Positions 1-6,997 of a DNA stretch of 11,022 nucleotides are shown here, in pieces. The DNA is from an uncultured Moheibacter sp. (GTDB lineage: Bacteria; Bacteroidota; Bacteroidia; Flavobacteriales; Weeksellaceae). Made by a program: the position numbers and the translations under genes. Numbering within the stretch: position 1 is the first letter of the stretch; each line of letters begins with the position of its first letter. The notes beneath the pieces were generated by a model, which did no database searches, had not been told where the DNA came from, and saw only the letters and a list, made by a program, of their open reading frames with translations. The DNA is taken from positions 1 to 11,022 of the forward strand of contig CALLXZ010000016.1 of NCBI GenBank assembly GCA_937875605.1. Reading direction: 5' to 3'.

Positions 1-350
1 AAAAAGAATCCTATTTTGATAAATTTATGGATCCCGTTTCGGGAAGCTTTTTCGTTGAGAATCTAACGGAATTGATGAGTCGGAATGCTTTGGAATTGTT
101 TAAAAAATTAGAAGCAGACGGTGGATTTCTAAAAGGATTAGCAGAAGGGAAAATCCAAAAAATGATCCGGAAATCAGCTGAAAAAGAACAAGCGGCATTT
201 GACGAAGGAAAGTTGATTTTAATTGGTGTAAACAAATTCCTAAATCCCACTGATAAAATAGAAAAAATAGAAAAACCGCTTAACGAAATACGAACTCAAA
301 TCCAACCCATTTTCCCCAAACGATTGGCTGAAAAATTAGAAAATACATGA
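1..350 (+). CDS. mutA: Methylmalonyl-CoA mutase small subunit, C-terminal fragment (cut by window start)
   Basis: The reading frame is open to the left edge (first whole codon at base 3, reading KESYFDKF before the methionine at base 27). That methionine is therefore internal and about 115 C-terminal residues are visible. The segment DPVSGSFFVENLTE, followed by a helical stretch and GKLILIGVNKFLNP, matches the end of the substrate-binding TIM barrel of the methylmalonyl-CoA mutase family. The protein stops soon after RLAEKLE, where family members with a cobalamin domain would continue. This points to the small (beta, non-catalytic) subunit, which partners a B12-binding large subunit to interconvert methylmalonyl-CoA and succinyl-CoA in propionate metabolism. 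The large-subunit gene is not in the window; it does not lie immediately downstream. The stop codon overlaps the next start (ATGA), suggesting cotranscription. Family assignment is firm; subunit assignment is inferred from the missing cobalamin domain. Confidence 0.88.
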   Translation, partial: KESYFDKFMDPVSGSFFVENLTELMSRNALELFKKLEADGGFLKGLAEGKIQKMIRKSAEKEQAAFDEGKLILIGVNKFLNPTDKIEKIEKPLNEIRTQIQPIFPKRLAEKLENT

Positions 351-1435
351 TGACACCCAAACAGCTTTCCTATGGAATTTTACGTGCGATCGGGATCGTT
401 GCTTTGATTTGTCTTGCTTTGTATTTTTTATGGTTGATCCGTTCTGTTTTTGCTTATTTAGCGATTGCGTTTGTGCTGGCGATGATTGGTCGTCCGCTTA
501 TGAATCTCATGCATAATAAATTACGCATCCCAAATTCCGTTGGGTCGATTTTGACCATTGCGTTGTTTGTATTTTTGATTTTTGCATTTGTGAGTTTGTT
601 TATTTCTTTGGTGTTGAACGAACCCTATCGCTTATTTGGAAATTTTGTGCATCTGGATCGTTTTGAAGACGCTGTTTCCAACCAGATCAAACTTTTATCG
701 GACTCGCTCGGATTTTTAAATATTCCTTTTTTAGAAAATTACCTTAAAAATTTCAATCTTAAAAGTTTTTCCGGGATGTTTGGAGATTCTCTCACAACGG
801 TTGGAATGTTGATGATTGATGCTTTTTCGGTGATGTTCATTACATTTTTCTTTTTGAAAGACCGTGATTTGATCAATAAAATGATCGTAGCAGTAGCGCC
901 AAAAGGAGAAGAAAGCCGTTTTGAGTCGGTTTTGGATAAAACGAAAGATTTATTGTCGAGGTATTTCATCGGTTTGACACTTCAGGTGTTGATTATGTTT
1001 ACGTTTTATTTCATCATTTTATTATCTTTTGGGATCAATTATGCGGCGGTAATTGCATTGGTTTGTGCTTTGTTAAATCCGCTTCCGTACATAGGTCCGC
1101 TATTGGGTGGCGTGATCATGGCGAGCTTGTCCATGAGCGATTTACACGGACTGGGATTAGATTTCAAAACCCAAATCATCCCGACTGTTTTATGGATTAT
1201 GTTTTGGTATATTTTGACACACGTTTGGGATAATTTCATCAACCAGCCATTGATTTATTCGCGAAGCGTCAAATCCAATCCACTCGAAATATTTTTGGTA
1301 ATATTAATCGGCGGAATTCTGTTTGGTGTAATCGGTGTTGCCGTTGCTGTTCCGGCTTACACGGTTTTGAGAGTAGTGCTGAAAGAATTTTTCTTTGAAT
1401 ATAAATTGGTGCAGAGTATCACGAAGAATTTGTAG
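347..1435 (+). CDS. AI-2E/PerM (UPF0118) family transporter
   Basis: This 362-residue polytopic membrane protein has the usual length and pattern of the AI-2E/PerM family. There are hydrophobic segments at about residues 12-34, 34-50, 66-90, 150-171, 207-230, 232-262, 277-292 and 313-345, and a large soluble insert at about 92-148. Family-like motifs are LNPLPYIGPLLGG (243-255) and the FINQPLIYSRSV-to-AVAVPAY stretch at 297-337. Members include E. coli TqsA (autoinducer-2 export) and Na+/H+ or osmolyte-linked homologues, so the substrate cannot be assigned here. The gene starts at ATGATG overlapping the TGA of the mutase gene; initiation could be at 347 or 350. The overlap suggests translational coupling. 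No link to quorum sensing is visible nearby. Confidence 0.88.
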   Translation: MMTPKQLSYGILRAIGIVALICLALYFLWLIRSVFAYLAIAFVLAMIGRPLMNLMHNKLRIPNSVGSILTIALFVFLIFAFVSLFISLVLNEPYRLFGNFVHLDRFEDAVSNQIKLLSDSLGFLNIPFLENYLKNFNLKSFSGMFGDSLTTVGMLMIDAFSVMFITFFFLKDRDLINKMIVAVAPKGEESRFESVLDKTKDLLSRYFIGLTLQVLIMFTFYFIILLSFGINYAAVIALVCALLNPLPYIGPLLGGVIMASLSMSDLHGLGLDFKTQIIPTVLWIMFWYILTHVWDNFINQPLIYSRSVKSNPLEIFLVILIGGILFGVIGVAVAVPAYTVLRVVLKEFFFEYKLVQSITKNL

Positions 1436-1450
1436 TTTGAATTAATTTGA

Positions 1451-2629
1451 ATGAGCCGACTCAACACTGAAATTTTAAAACAAGAAGCCCAAACTTATCT
1501 TCGCGAAAACCAAAACGAAGACATCCGAAAAATTTCTTTGCAGAAATCTCCTTTTGAAAATATTTCCTCTGCCGAATTAGCGCAGCAAATCAAAGGATTG
1601 CAAATTGCTAAACATAAGTTTGCGTTTTTGTATGAGCAAGAAGGAATTTATTTTCCGCCTTCTCTGAATCTTGAGCAAGCCTCCTCTTTTTCCACGGCTA
1701 AATACAAATCCAAATTGGTTCAGGGTAAATCACTTATGGATTTAACAGCGGGAATGGGAATTGATGCTTTTGCTTTTTCCCAAGTGTTTGAATCTGTGAC
1801 GGCTTTAGAAAGAAATTCTGATTTGGTTGAGATTTCCAAACATAATTATTCGGTTTTAAATCAATCGAATCTGAAATATTTTACTTTGGATTTTGAAACG
1901 TATTTAGCCGAAAACCCGGAATTAAAATGGAATGTAATTTATCTTGATCCATCGCGTAGAATTGAATCACAGCGAAAAGTGATTTTGGAAGACTTGGAAC
2001 CGAATATTCTGGATTGGATGGATGAATTTCTTTCTCGTGCTGAAATGGTTATGATTAAGCTTTCTCCATTATTGGATTTAAAATCAACGCTTGAGAAAAT
2101 TCCACAAATTCACGAAATTCACATAGTTGCATTGAAAAATGAAGTCAAGGAATTATTGTTGGTTTGTCAAAAGAATTTGAATTCAAATCCGAAAATCATA
2201 GCAATTAATTTAGAGTCAAATCAACCTGATTTTGAATTTAATTGGAACGAAGAATCCGAAGTGATTTCAGATTTTTCTGAACCACGAAAATACATTTACG
2301 AACCGAATGCTTCGATTTTAAAATCGGGTGCATTTAAATTGATTAGTGAAAAATTTAACCTCAAAAAACTGCATTCTAACACGCACTTATATACCTCAGA
2401 TGAATTGAAAGCCGATTTTCCGGGAAAAACATTTGAGTTGGTTGGAGAATTGAGAGATCCGAAGAGGCAATTGAAAAATGGGTCTTTTCATGTGATTTCG
2501 AAAAATTATCCGCTGAGTGTAGAATTAATCCGAAAAAAATACAATTTGAAAGAAAGCGAAAACCAAACACTTATATTTACTCAGAGTATTGCAGGAAAGC
2601 ATATTTTACTATGCAAAAGAATTCTTTAG
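1451..2629 (+). CDS. PG_1098-type class I SAM-dependent methyltransferase with THUMP-like C-terminal domain
   Basis: This is a 392-residue cytosolic protein. A helical N-terminal region (1-90) precedes a Rossmann methyltransferase core. Motif I is DLTAGMG (97-103), the acidic ribose-binding position is E120 in ALERN, and a DPSRR motif (166-170) sits where many class I enzymes have their catalytic DPP/DPPY-like loop. KLSPLLDL follows at 203-210. The last ~80 residues, including FELVGELRDPKRQLKNGSFH, look like the small THUMP-like domain annotated at the end of this Bacteroidota family. The combination suggests an RNA or ribosome substrate, but no target is established as far as I know, and I do not assign one. 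It starts 15 bp after the PerM-family gene on the same strand, so the two are probably cotranscribed. Family call is good; substrate is unknown. Confidence 0.82.
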   Translation: MSRLNTEILKQEAQTYLRENQNEDIRKISLQKSPFENISSAELAQQIKGLQIAKHKFAFLYEQEGIYFPPSLNLEQASSFSTAKYKSKLVQGKSLMDLTAGMGIDAFAFSQVFESVTALERNSDLVEISKHNYSVLNQSNLKYFTLDFETYLAENPELKWNVIYLDPSRRIESQRKVILEDLEPNILDWMDEFLSRAEMVMIKLSPLLDLKSTLEKIPQIHEIHIVALKNEVKELLLVCQKNLNSNPKIIAINLESNQPDFEFNWNEESEVISDFSEPRKYIYEPNASILKSGAFKLISEKFNLKKLHSNTHLYTSDELKADFPGKTFELVGELRDPKRQLKNGSFHVISKNYPLSVELIRKKYNLKESENQTLIFTQSIAGKHILLCKRIL

Positions 2630-2659
2630 ACTTATTACACACTGCTTTCTAGTTTTTAA

Positions 2660-2667
2660 TACCTTTG
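2660..2667 (+). promoter_or_regulatory. Putative Bacteroidota -7 promoter element (TACCTTTG)
   Basis: TACCTTTG matches the Bacteroidota primary sigma factor consensus TAnnTTTG exactly. It lies in the 53-bp gap between the methyltransferase gene and the secreted-protein gene. It would start transcription about 10-20 nt ahead of the next gene's start codon. No TTG at the -33 spacing is evident, so support rests on the -7 element and its position alone. Confidence 0.45.
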
Positions 2668-2682
2668 GGAAGCTAAAAGCGA

Positions 2683-3624
2683 TTGAAAAAAATGAGGCAA
2701 ATACATCTTGTAGCAATATCAATTCTGATTAATTTCACATTAAATGCTCAGAAAATTGATACACTCGACATTGAAAATTACCAGATCAAAACACTGAAAA
2801 TATCCGAAAAAATAGATGAAATTTCTTCTTTGGAAATTACGGATGGATTTTATTGGGGTCAAAATGACAGCGGTGGCGAACCGGAATTGTACAAAATCAG
2901 TTCTGCAACGGGAAAAATAATCCAAACCGTAAAAATCACGAATGCCAAAAACCGTGATTGGGAAGAATTAGCTATGAGTGATCAGTATTTTTTCATTGGC
3001 GAATTTGGAAATAACAACGGAAACCGTACGGATTTGTCTGTGTTTTATTTTCCGATTTCCGAATTAAATTCTGATAAAGAAACAATTTCGGTTGAAGTAC
3101 AAAAAATTGAATTTTCCTATCCCGAGCAAAAAGATTTCAATCCGGGCAACCGCAAAACCAATTTTGATTGCGAAGCTATGTTTTATTACAACGGTAAACT
3201 TCATTTGTTTACAAAAGAATGGCAAAATTTAGCGACGACTCATTATACACTGGAAGTCAGACCTGGGAAGCAGGAAGCTAAAAAAGTCGAGACTTTTAAA
3301 ACCAATTATATGGTAACAGGCGCGACCGTTGATACTAATCCGATTTCCAATACGCATGGCTTTTACCTGATCGGTTATACCAAAGACGGATTTGGATTTA
3401 TTTCGGGATTTTCTTTGCCTAAAAATGGAAATGACCTTTTGTTTTCCGATAAATTAAATAAATTTAGCTTGCCGCTTGGTTTCACGGCGCAAGTTGGACA
3501 GATAGAAGGAATCGCCATCAAACCCGATAAGCCGAGCGTGATTTGTTACAGCAACGAGGATTTTAAATTCAAAACCTTCCATGTTGAACAAAGCGTACAG
3601 TGCATTCATTCCTTAGCCGAATAA
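2683..3624 (+). CDS. Secreted protein of unknown function, predicted beta-propeller-like
   Basis: This 313-residue protein has a Sec signal peptide: basic KKMR, hydrophobic core at about 7-20, and likely cleavage after NAQ (residue 23). The mature part is rich in short beta-strand-like stretches and carries motifs typical of an uncharacterised Bacteroidota family: NDSGGEPELY (61-70), NRDWEELAM (90-98), IGEFGNNNGNR (105-115), DCEAMFYYNGKLHLFTKEW (162-180), VTGATVD (211-217) and QIEGIA (273-278). The repeated acidic turns resemble SdiA-regulated or phytase-esterase-like propellers, but this is a resemblance only. There is no type IX sorting domain and no lipobox, so the periplasm is the likely location. 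The start is uncertain: TTG at 2683 adds two lysines to the n-region, and ATG at 2692 would also work. It ends 1 nt before the prenyl synthase start, so the two are probably cotranscribed. Confidence 0.72.
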   Translation: MKKMRQIHLVAISILINFTLNAQKIDTLDIENYQIKTLKISEKIDEISSLEITDGFYWGQNDSGGEPELYKISSATGKIIQTVKITNAKNRDWEELAMSDQYFFIGEFGNNNGNRTDLSVFYFPISELNSDKETISVEVQKIEFSYPEQKDFNPGNRKTNFDCEAMFYYNGKLHLFTKEWQNLATTHYTLEVRPGKQEAKKVETFKTNYMVTGATVDTNPISNTHGFYLIGYTKDGFGFISGFSLPKNGNDLLFSDKLNKFSLPLGFTAQVGQIEGIAIKPDKPSVICYSNEDFKFKTFHVEQSVQCIHSLAE

Positions 3625-3625
3625 A

Positions 3626-4603
3626 GTGAAGAAGACCGTAGAAAAAATAAAAGCACCGATTGCCGAAGAGATGAAACTTTTCGAGACGAAGTTTTATCAG
3701 TCTATGAAAAGTAACGTCCCGCTTCTGGACCGAATTACACATTATATTGTTCGAAGAAAAGGAAAACAAATGCGTCCGATGTTTGTGTTCCTGACAGCTA
3801 AATTGACCGGCGAATTTCAGGAAAGAAGTTATCGGGCGGCAGCTTTGATTGAGTTGATTCATACTGCAACTTTGGTGCATGATGATGTGGTGGATGACAG
3901 CGATATGCGTAGAGGTTTTTTCTCGTTAAATGCGCTTTGGAAAAATAAAATTGCAGTTTTAGTCGGGGATTATTTATTGTCTAAAACGCTAATTCTTTCG
4001 ACGGAAAATGAAGATTTCGATTTGTTGAAAGTCGTTTCAGTTGCCATAAAAGAAATGTCCGAAGGAGAATTGCTCCAAATCGAAAAGGCCCGAAAATTAG
4101 ATATCACAGAAGAAGTTTATTTTGAAATTATCCGTCAGAAAACTGCTACTTTGATTGCGGCTTGTTGTGAGGCAGGGGCGAGGTCAGTTGGTGCGAGCGA
4201 AGAGGTTTGTAAAAAAATGAACCGATTTGGAAATTTGGTGGGAATTGCCTTCCAGATAAAAGACGATTTGTTTGATTATACCAGCTCTGATTTGATTGGT
4301 AAACCAGTCGGAATTGATATAAAAGAACAGAAAATGACATTGCCGCTTATTCATGTTTTGAATAAAGTTTCGAAAAAAGAAAAAGACTGGCTGATCAATT
4401 CGGTCAAACGTCACAACCAAAATAAAAAACGAGTTCAGGAAGTGATCCAATTTGTGAAAGCCAATGGAGGAATTGAATATACCCAAAAAACAATGGAGCG
4501 TTACACGGCTGATGCATTGGCTATTCTCGATGAATTTCCGGAAAATGAATACAAAGATTCACTTCGAACGATGGTAAATTATGTGATGGAAAGAGAAAAG
4601 TAG
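3626..4603 (+). CDS. Long-chain polyprenyl diphosphate synthase
   Basis: This 325-residue all-trans prenyl chain elongation enzyme condenses isopentenyl diphosphate onto an allylic diphosphate in the cytosol. It shows GKQMRP (46-51); the first aspartate-rich motif at D86, D87 and D90 followed by R95-R96; GKPVGID (225-231); and the second aspartate-rich motif at D213, D214 and D217. The residue five before the first motif is alanine (A81). In this family a small residue there leaves the product cavity open and favours long products. In Flavobacteriales this would fit the menaquinone side chain (commonly MK-6), which is an inference. The start is GTG, 1 nt after the upstream stop. It begins with MKKTVEKIKAPIAEEM, in line with family N-termini, so the next ATG (residue 16) is too late. 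The call of family is secure; exact chain length is not. Confidence 0.92.
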   Translation: MKKTVEKIKAPIAEEMKLFETKFYQSMKSNVPLLDRITHYIVRRKGKQMRPMFVFLTAKLTGEFQERSYRAAALIELIHTATLVHDDVVDDSDMRRGFFSLNALWKNKIAVLVGDYLLSKTLILSTENEDFDLLKVVSVAIKEMSEGELLQIEKARKLDITEEVYFEIIRQKTATLIAACCEAGARSVGASEEVCKKMNRFGNLVGIAFQIKDDLFDYTSSDLIGKPVGIDIKEQKMTLPLIHVLNKVSKKEKDWLINSVKRHNQNKKRVQEVIQFVKANGGIEYTQKTMERYTADALAILDEFPENEYKDSLRTMVNYVMEREK

Positions 4604-4625
4604 AGAATAGTCTGAATTATTCTTT
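4602..4625. terminator. Weak bidirectional terminator-like hairpin
   Basis: Between two convergent genes, AGAATA (4604-4609) pairs with TATTCT (4618-4623). The pairing extends at both ends by an A-T pair and G-T wobbles, around a loop of about six bases. T-rich sequence follows on the plus strand and A-rich sequence precedes it, so it could act in both directions. The stem is AT-rich and overlaps the nhaA stop codon, so strength is doubtful. Confidence 0.3.
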
Positions 4626-5948
4626 CGCTTTATTTTTACTCAAAACCCAATACCCCAAAACTCCGCCAATTATAGAAGCAGTAAAAATACCAATTTTTGC
4701 TTGCGTTATGTAGATTTCGTTTGTAAAGGCGAGTGAAGTAATGAATAAGGACATCGTAAATCCAATGGATGCCAAAAGTCCAATTCCCAATAAATTTCTC
4801 AAATTCATTCCGTCCGGAAACGGTGCAATTTTCAATTTCACACCCAACCAAGTAAATCCGAAAACGCCGATTACTTTACCAACCAACAATCCCAAAGCTA
4901 CGCCCAGTGCAACATTTGTACTAAACAATTGATCAAGTTGAATATCTATAACGGTTACACCTGCATTTGCCAACGCAAAAATAGGAATGATTAAAAACGT
5001 AACAAACGGATGCATAGCGTGTTCTAATCTTTGTAAAGGCGGAATTGCTAAGTACGTGTCTTTTTTGATTTCGTCCAGATGATGAAGCTGTTCGTTAGTG
5101 AGCGTGGGGATTTTATCATTTGGATCAATGGATTTGAATTGTTGAAGACGATTTTGTATTTTTTGAATGTAAATATTTTCACGAATTCTGACGTTTGCCG
5201 GAATGGTAAAAGCCGCTAAAACAGCTGCAATCGTAGCATGAACGCCTGATAACAAAAACGAAGTCCAAACACCCAAAATTCCAAAAACGGCATAAAATAA
5301 AATATTGCGAACGCCCAATTTATTGCCGGCATACATGATGGCCAAAAATGAAAATCCAATCAGTAAACTCGTCATGGAAATTTCAGAAGTATAGAAAAAG
5401 GCAATGACTAAAACGGCGCCTAAATCATCCACAATAGCTAAAGCGGTTAAAAATACTTTCAACGAAATTGGAATTCGATTTCCCAATAAATACAAAACGC
5501 CCAAAGCGAAGGCAATATCCGTTGCCATCGGGATTCCCCATCCGTGGTGAACTTCACCGTTCGGATTTAGTGAAAAATAAACAAGAGCAGGAACGAGCAT
5601 TCCTCCGAAAGCCGCTAGAATGGGCAACATCGCTTTTCGGGGATTCGATAATTCCCCGGCTACGATTTCCCGTTTCAATTCTAAGCCCACCACAAAAAAG
5701 AAAATGGCCATCAGTCCGTCATTGATCCAATGATGTAAACTGTACGATAAAAAACTTTCTCCGTCAAACGTAAAACCCAATGTATGTTCGAAAAAATGAT
5801 GATAGTCGTATGCCCAAGGAGAATTCGCCAGAAAAAGAGCGATGATTACACTAATTCCCAAAACAATTCCTCCCGATTTTTCTTGTTGGATAAATTTTTG
5901 AAGGGGTTCTGTAGCTCGATTAATAGTGTAATTCTTCTGCATTTTCAT
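4617..5948 (-). CDS. nhaA: Na+/H+ antiporter NhaA
   Basis: This 443-residue inner-membrane electrogenic antiporter expels Na+ (or Li+) in exchange for protons, controlling pH and salt stress. Residues known from E. coli NhaA are present: ATDIAFALG with D144 (Ec D133), the ion-binding pair D174-D175 in AIVDDLGAV (Ec D163-D164), the lysine K358 in GLLVGKVIG (Ec K300), and E309 in RLEHAMHP (Ec E252, pH-sensor region). It is longer than the E. coli protein (388 residues), mainly because of a charged insert of about 45 residues between 252 and 303 in a predicted cytoplasmic loop. The start ATG at 5948 is followed by another at codon 3. A -7-like element stands just upstream, so nhaA may be transcribed alone or with holA, 41 bp upstream on the same strand. 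Confidence 0.95.
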   Translation of the reverse strand: MKMQKNYTINRATEPLQKFIQQEKSGGIVLGISVIIALFLANSPWAYDYHHFFEHTLGFTFDGESFLSYSLHHWINDGLMAIFFFVVGLELKREIVAGELSNPRKAMLPILAAFGGMLVPALVYFSLNPNGEVHHGWGIPMATDIAFALGVLYLLGNRIPISLKVFLTALAIVDDLGAVLVIAFFYTSEISMTSLLIGFSFLAIMYAGNKLGVRNILFYAVFGILGVWTSFLLSGVHATIAAVLAAFTIPANVRIRENIYIQKIQNRLQQFKSIDPNDKIPTLTNEQLHHLDEIKKDTYLAIPPLQRLEHAMHPFVTFLIIPIFALANAGVTVIDIQLDQLFSTNVALGVALGLLVGKVIGVFGFTWLGVKLKIAPFPDGMNLRNLLGIGLLASIGFTMSLFITSLAFTNEIYITQAKIGIFTASIIGGVLGYWVLSKNKAKE

Positions 5949-5958
5949 GAATGAAACA

Positions 5959-5966
5959 CAAAGATA
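5959..5966 (-). promoter_or_regulatory. Putative -7 promoter element for nhaA (TATCTTTG)
   Basis: On the minus strand TATCTTTG matches the Bacteroidota consensus TAnnTTTG in the short gap between the holA stop and the nhaA start. The ATG lies only about 10 nt beyond the motif. The transcript would therefore be nearly leaderless, unless translation starts at the methionine of codon 3. No TTG at the -33 spacing is visible. Confidence 0.38.
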
Positions 5967-5989
5967 AGAATTATGAAATCTTTGATTGA

Positions 5990-6997
5990 CTACAAATGAA
6001 AGACTTTAAACAACAGTTCATTCAGCAAATCACCATCCGAAACATTTCCGGTCGCACCGACTCCTTTGCTTTTTACATCCGCTTCGCGAAGCAGAGAAAT
6101 AATTCGTGTGGCTTTTTTGAGCGGATAATTCTGAGCTGCCGTTGCCGCATCTTTCACGAAATAAGGATTCACACCTAATTCTCTGGCGACATTTCCTTGA
6201 GATTTGTCGGTTAGACTGTGGTAAACGATGATATTGGAAAAAGTCTGATACAGAATGGAAAGCGTTACTACAAGCGGATTGTCTTTTGGATTTTTTCCAA
6301 AATAGTTGGCGATTCGGAATGCTTTTGGAGCATTTCGGGTTTCGATGGCATTTCGCAATTCGAAGTTGTTGTAATCTTTACTGATTCCGATGTTTTTTTC
6401 TACGATTTCAGGTGTGATTTTTCCATCTTCTGCGACGATTTTCAGTTTTTGAAGTTCGTTGTAAATCCGTCCCAAATCCGCTCCCAGAAATTCCGACATC
6501 ATGTATTTGGATTTGGTTTCGAGCGCCAGATCCAGTTCTTTGCCGGTGGTTTCAATCCAATCGGGAATTTGGTTTTCATAGATTTTTTTGGATTCTAATA
6601 AAACCGAATTCTTTTGTAAGTTTTTATATAGTTTTTTTCGTTTGTCCAGGGTTTTTCCTTTATAGTTAAAAACCAAAACGGTGGAAGGTTGCGGGTTTTC
6701 CGCATAGGATTCCAATTGGTCAATCGTCCGGGAAAGATGTTGGGCTTCTTTAACGATGAGCACCTGTCTTTCAGCGCCCATCGGGAATTGTTTTGCCATC
6801 CCGATGATGTCTTTCATTTCCACATCATTTCCATACAAAACACTTTGGTTAAAGCCTTTTTCGTCTTCCGTTAAAACTTCGTTTTCGATTACTTTGGAAA
6901 CTTGATCAATGAAAAAAGGTTCATCGCCCGAAAGAAAATAAATCGGAGCGATTTTTTTGTTTTTAATATCTTTGATGATGCTATTTGGCTGACTCAT
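5990..6997 (-). CDS. holA: DNA polymerase III subunit delta
   Basis: This 335-residue protein is the delta subunit of the clamp loader, the wrench that opens the beta sliding clamp during replication. The N-terminus carries the delta signature PIYFLSGDEPFFID (18-31). A strand-helix segment FPMGAERQVLIVKEAQHL (71-88) follows, and the C-terminal helical collar ends in the typical KGVGATGN...GDLLNELLFKVF pattern. As in other delta subunits it has no Walker A nucleotide-binding loop. Length is normal for the family (about 330-345). Its ATG (complement of 6995-6997) shares three bases of a CATG palindrome with the start of the divergent nuclease-domain gene. The promoter for holA must therefore lie inside that neighbour's coding region. 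I did not find an exact TAnnTTTG there. Confidence 0.93.
   Translation of the reverse strand: MSQPNSIIKDIKNKKIAPIYFLSGDEPFFIDQVSKVIENEVLTEDEKGFNQSVLYGNDVEMKDIIGMAKQFPMGAERQVLIVKEAQHLSRTIDQLESYAENPQPSTVLVFNYKGKTLDKRKKLYKNLQKNSVLLESKKIYENQIPDWIETTGKELDLALETKSKYMMSEFLGADLGRIYNELQKLKIVAEDGKITPEIVEKNIGISKDYNNFELRNAIETRNAPKAFRIANYFGKNPKDNPLVVTLSILYQTFSNIIVYHSLTDKSQGNVARELGVNPYFVKDAATAAQNYPLKKATRIISLLREADVKSKGVGATGNVSDGDLLNELLFKVFHL
6967..6974 (+). promoter_or_regulatory. Putative -7 promoter element for the HsdR_N-type gene (TATCTTTG)
   Basis: TATCTTTG on the plus strand matches TAnnTTTG and ends 21 nt before the ATG at 6996. It lies within the 5' end of holA coding sequence on the opposite strand. 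It is the only exact match near this start. A TTG occurs at 6957-6959, but too close to be a -33 element. Confidence 0.4.

Noticed and set aside
27..29. ATG at 27 as the true start of the mutase gene
   Set aside because: The frame is open to the window edge and the upstream codons (KESYFDKF) continue the family pattern, so this methionine is internal.
347..1435. Quorum-sensing function through AI-2 export
   Set aside because: The family name is misleading; members have varied substrates and no luxS or lsr-type gene is nearby.
6218..6598. Open frame of 126 codons antisense to holA
   Set aside because: It is rich in F, D and I with repetitive composition, as expected for the reverse of an AT-rich gene; holA is clearly the real gene.
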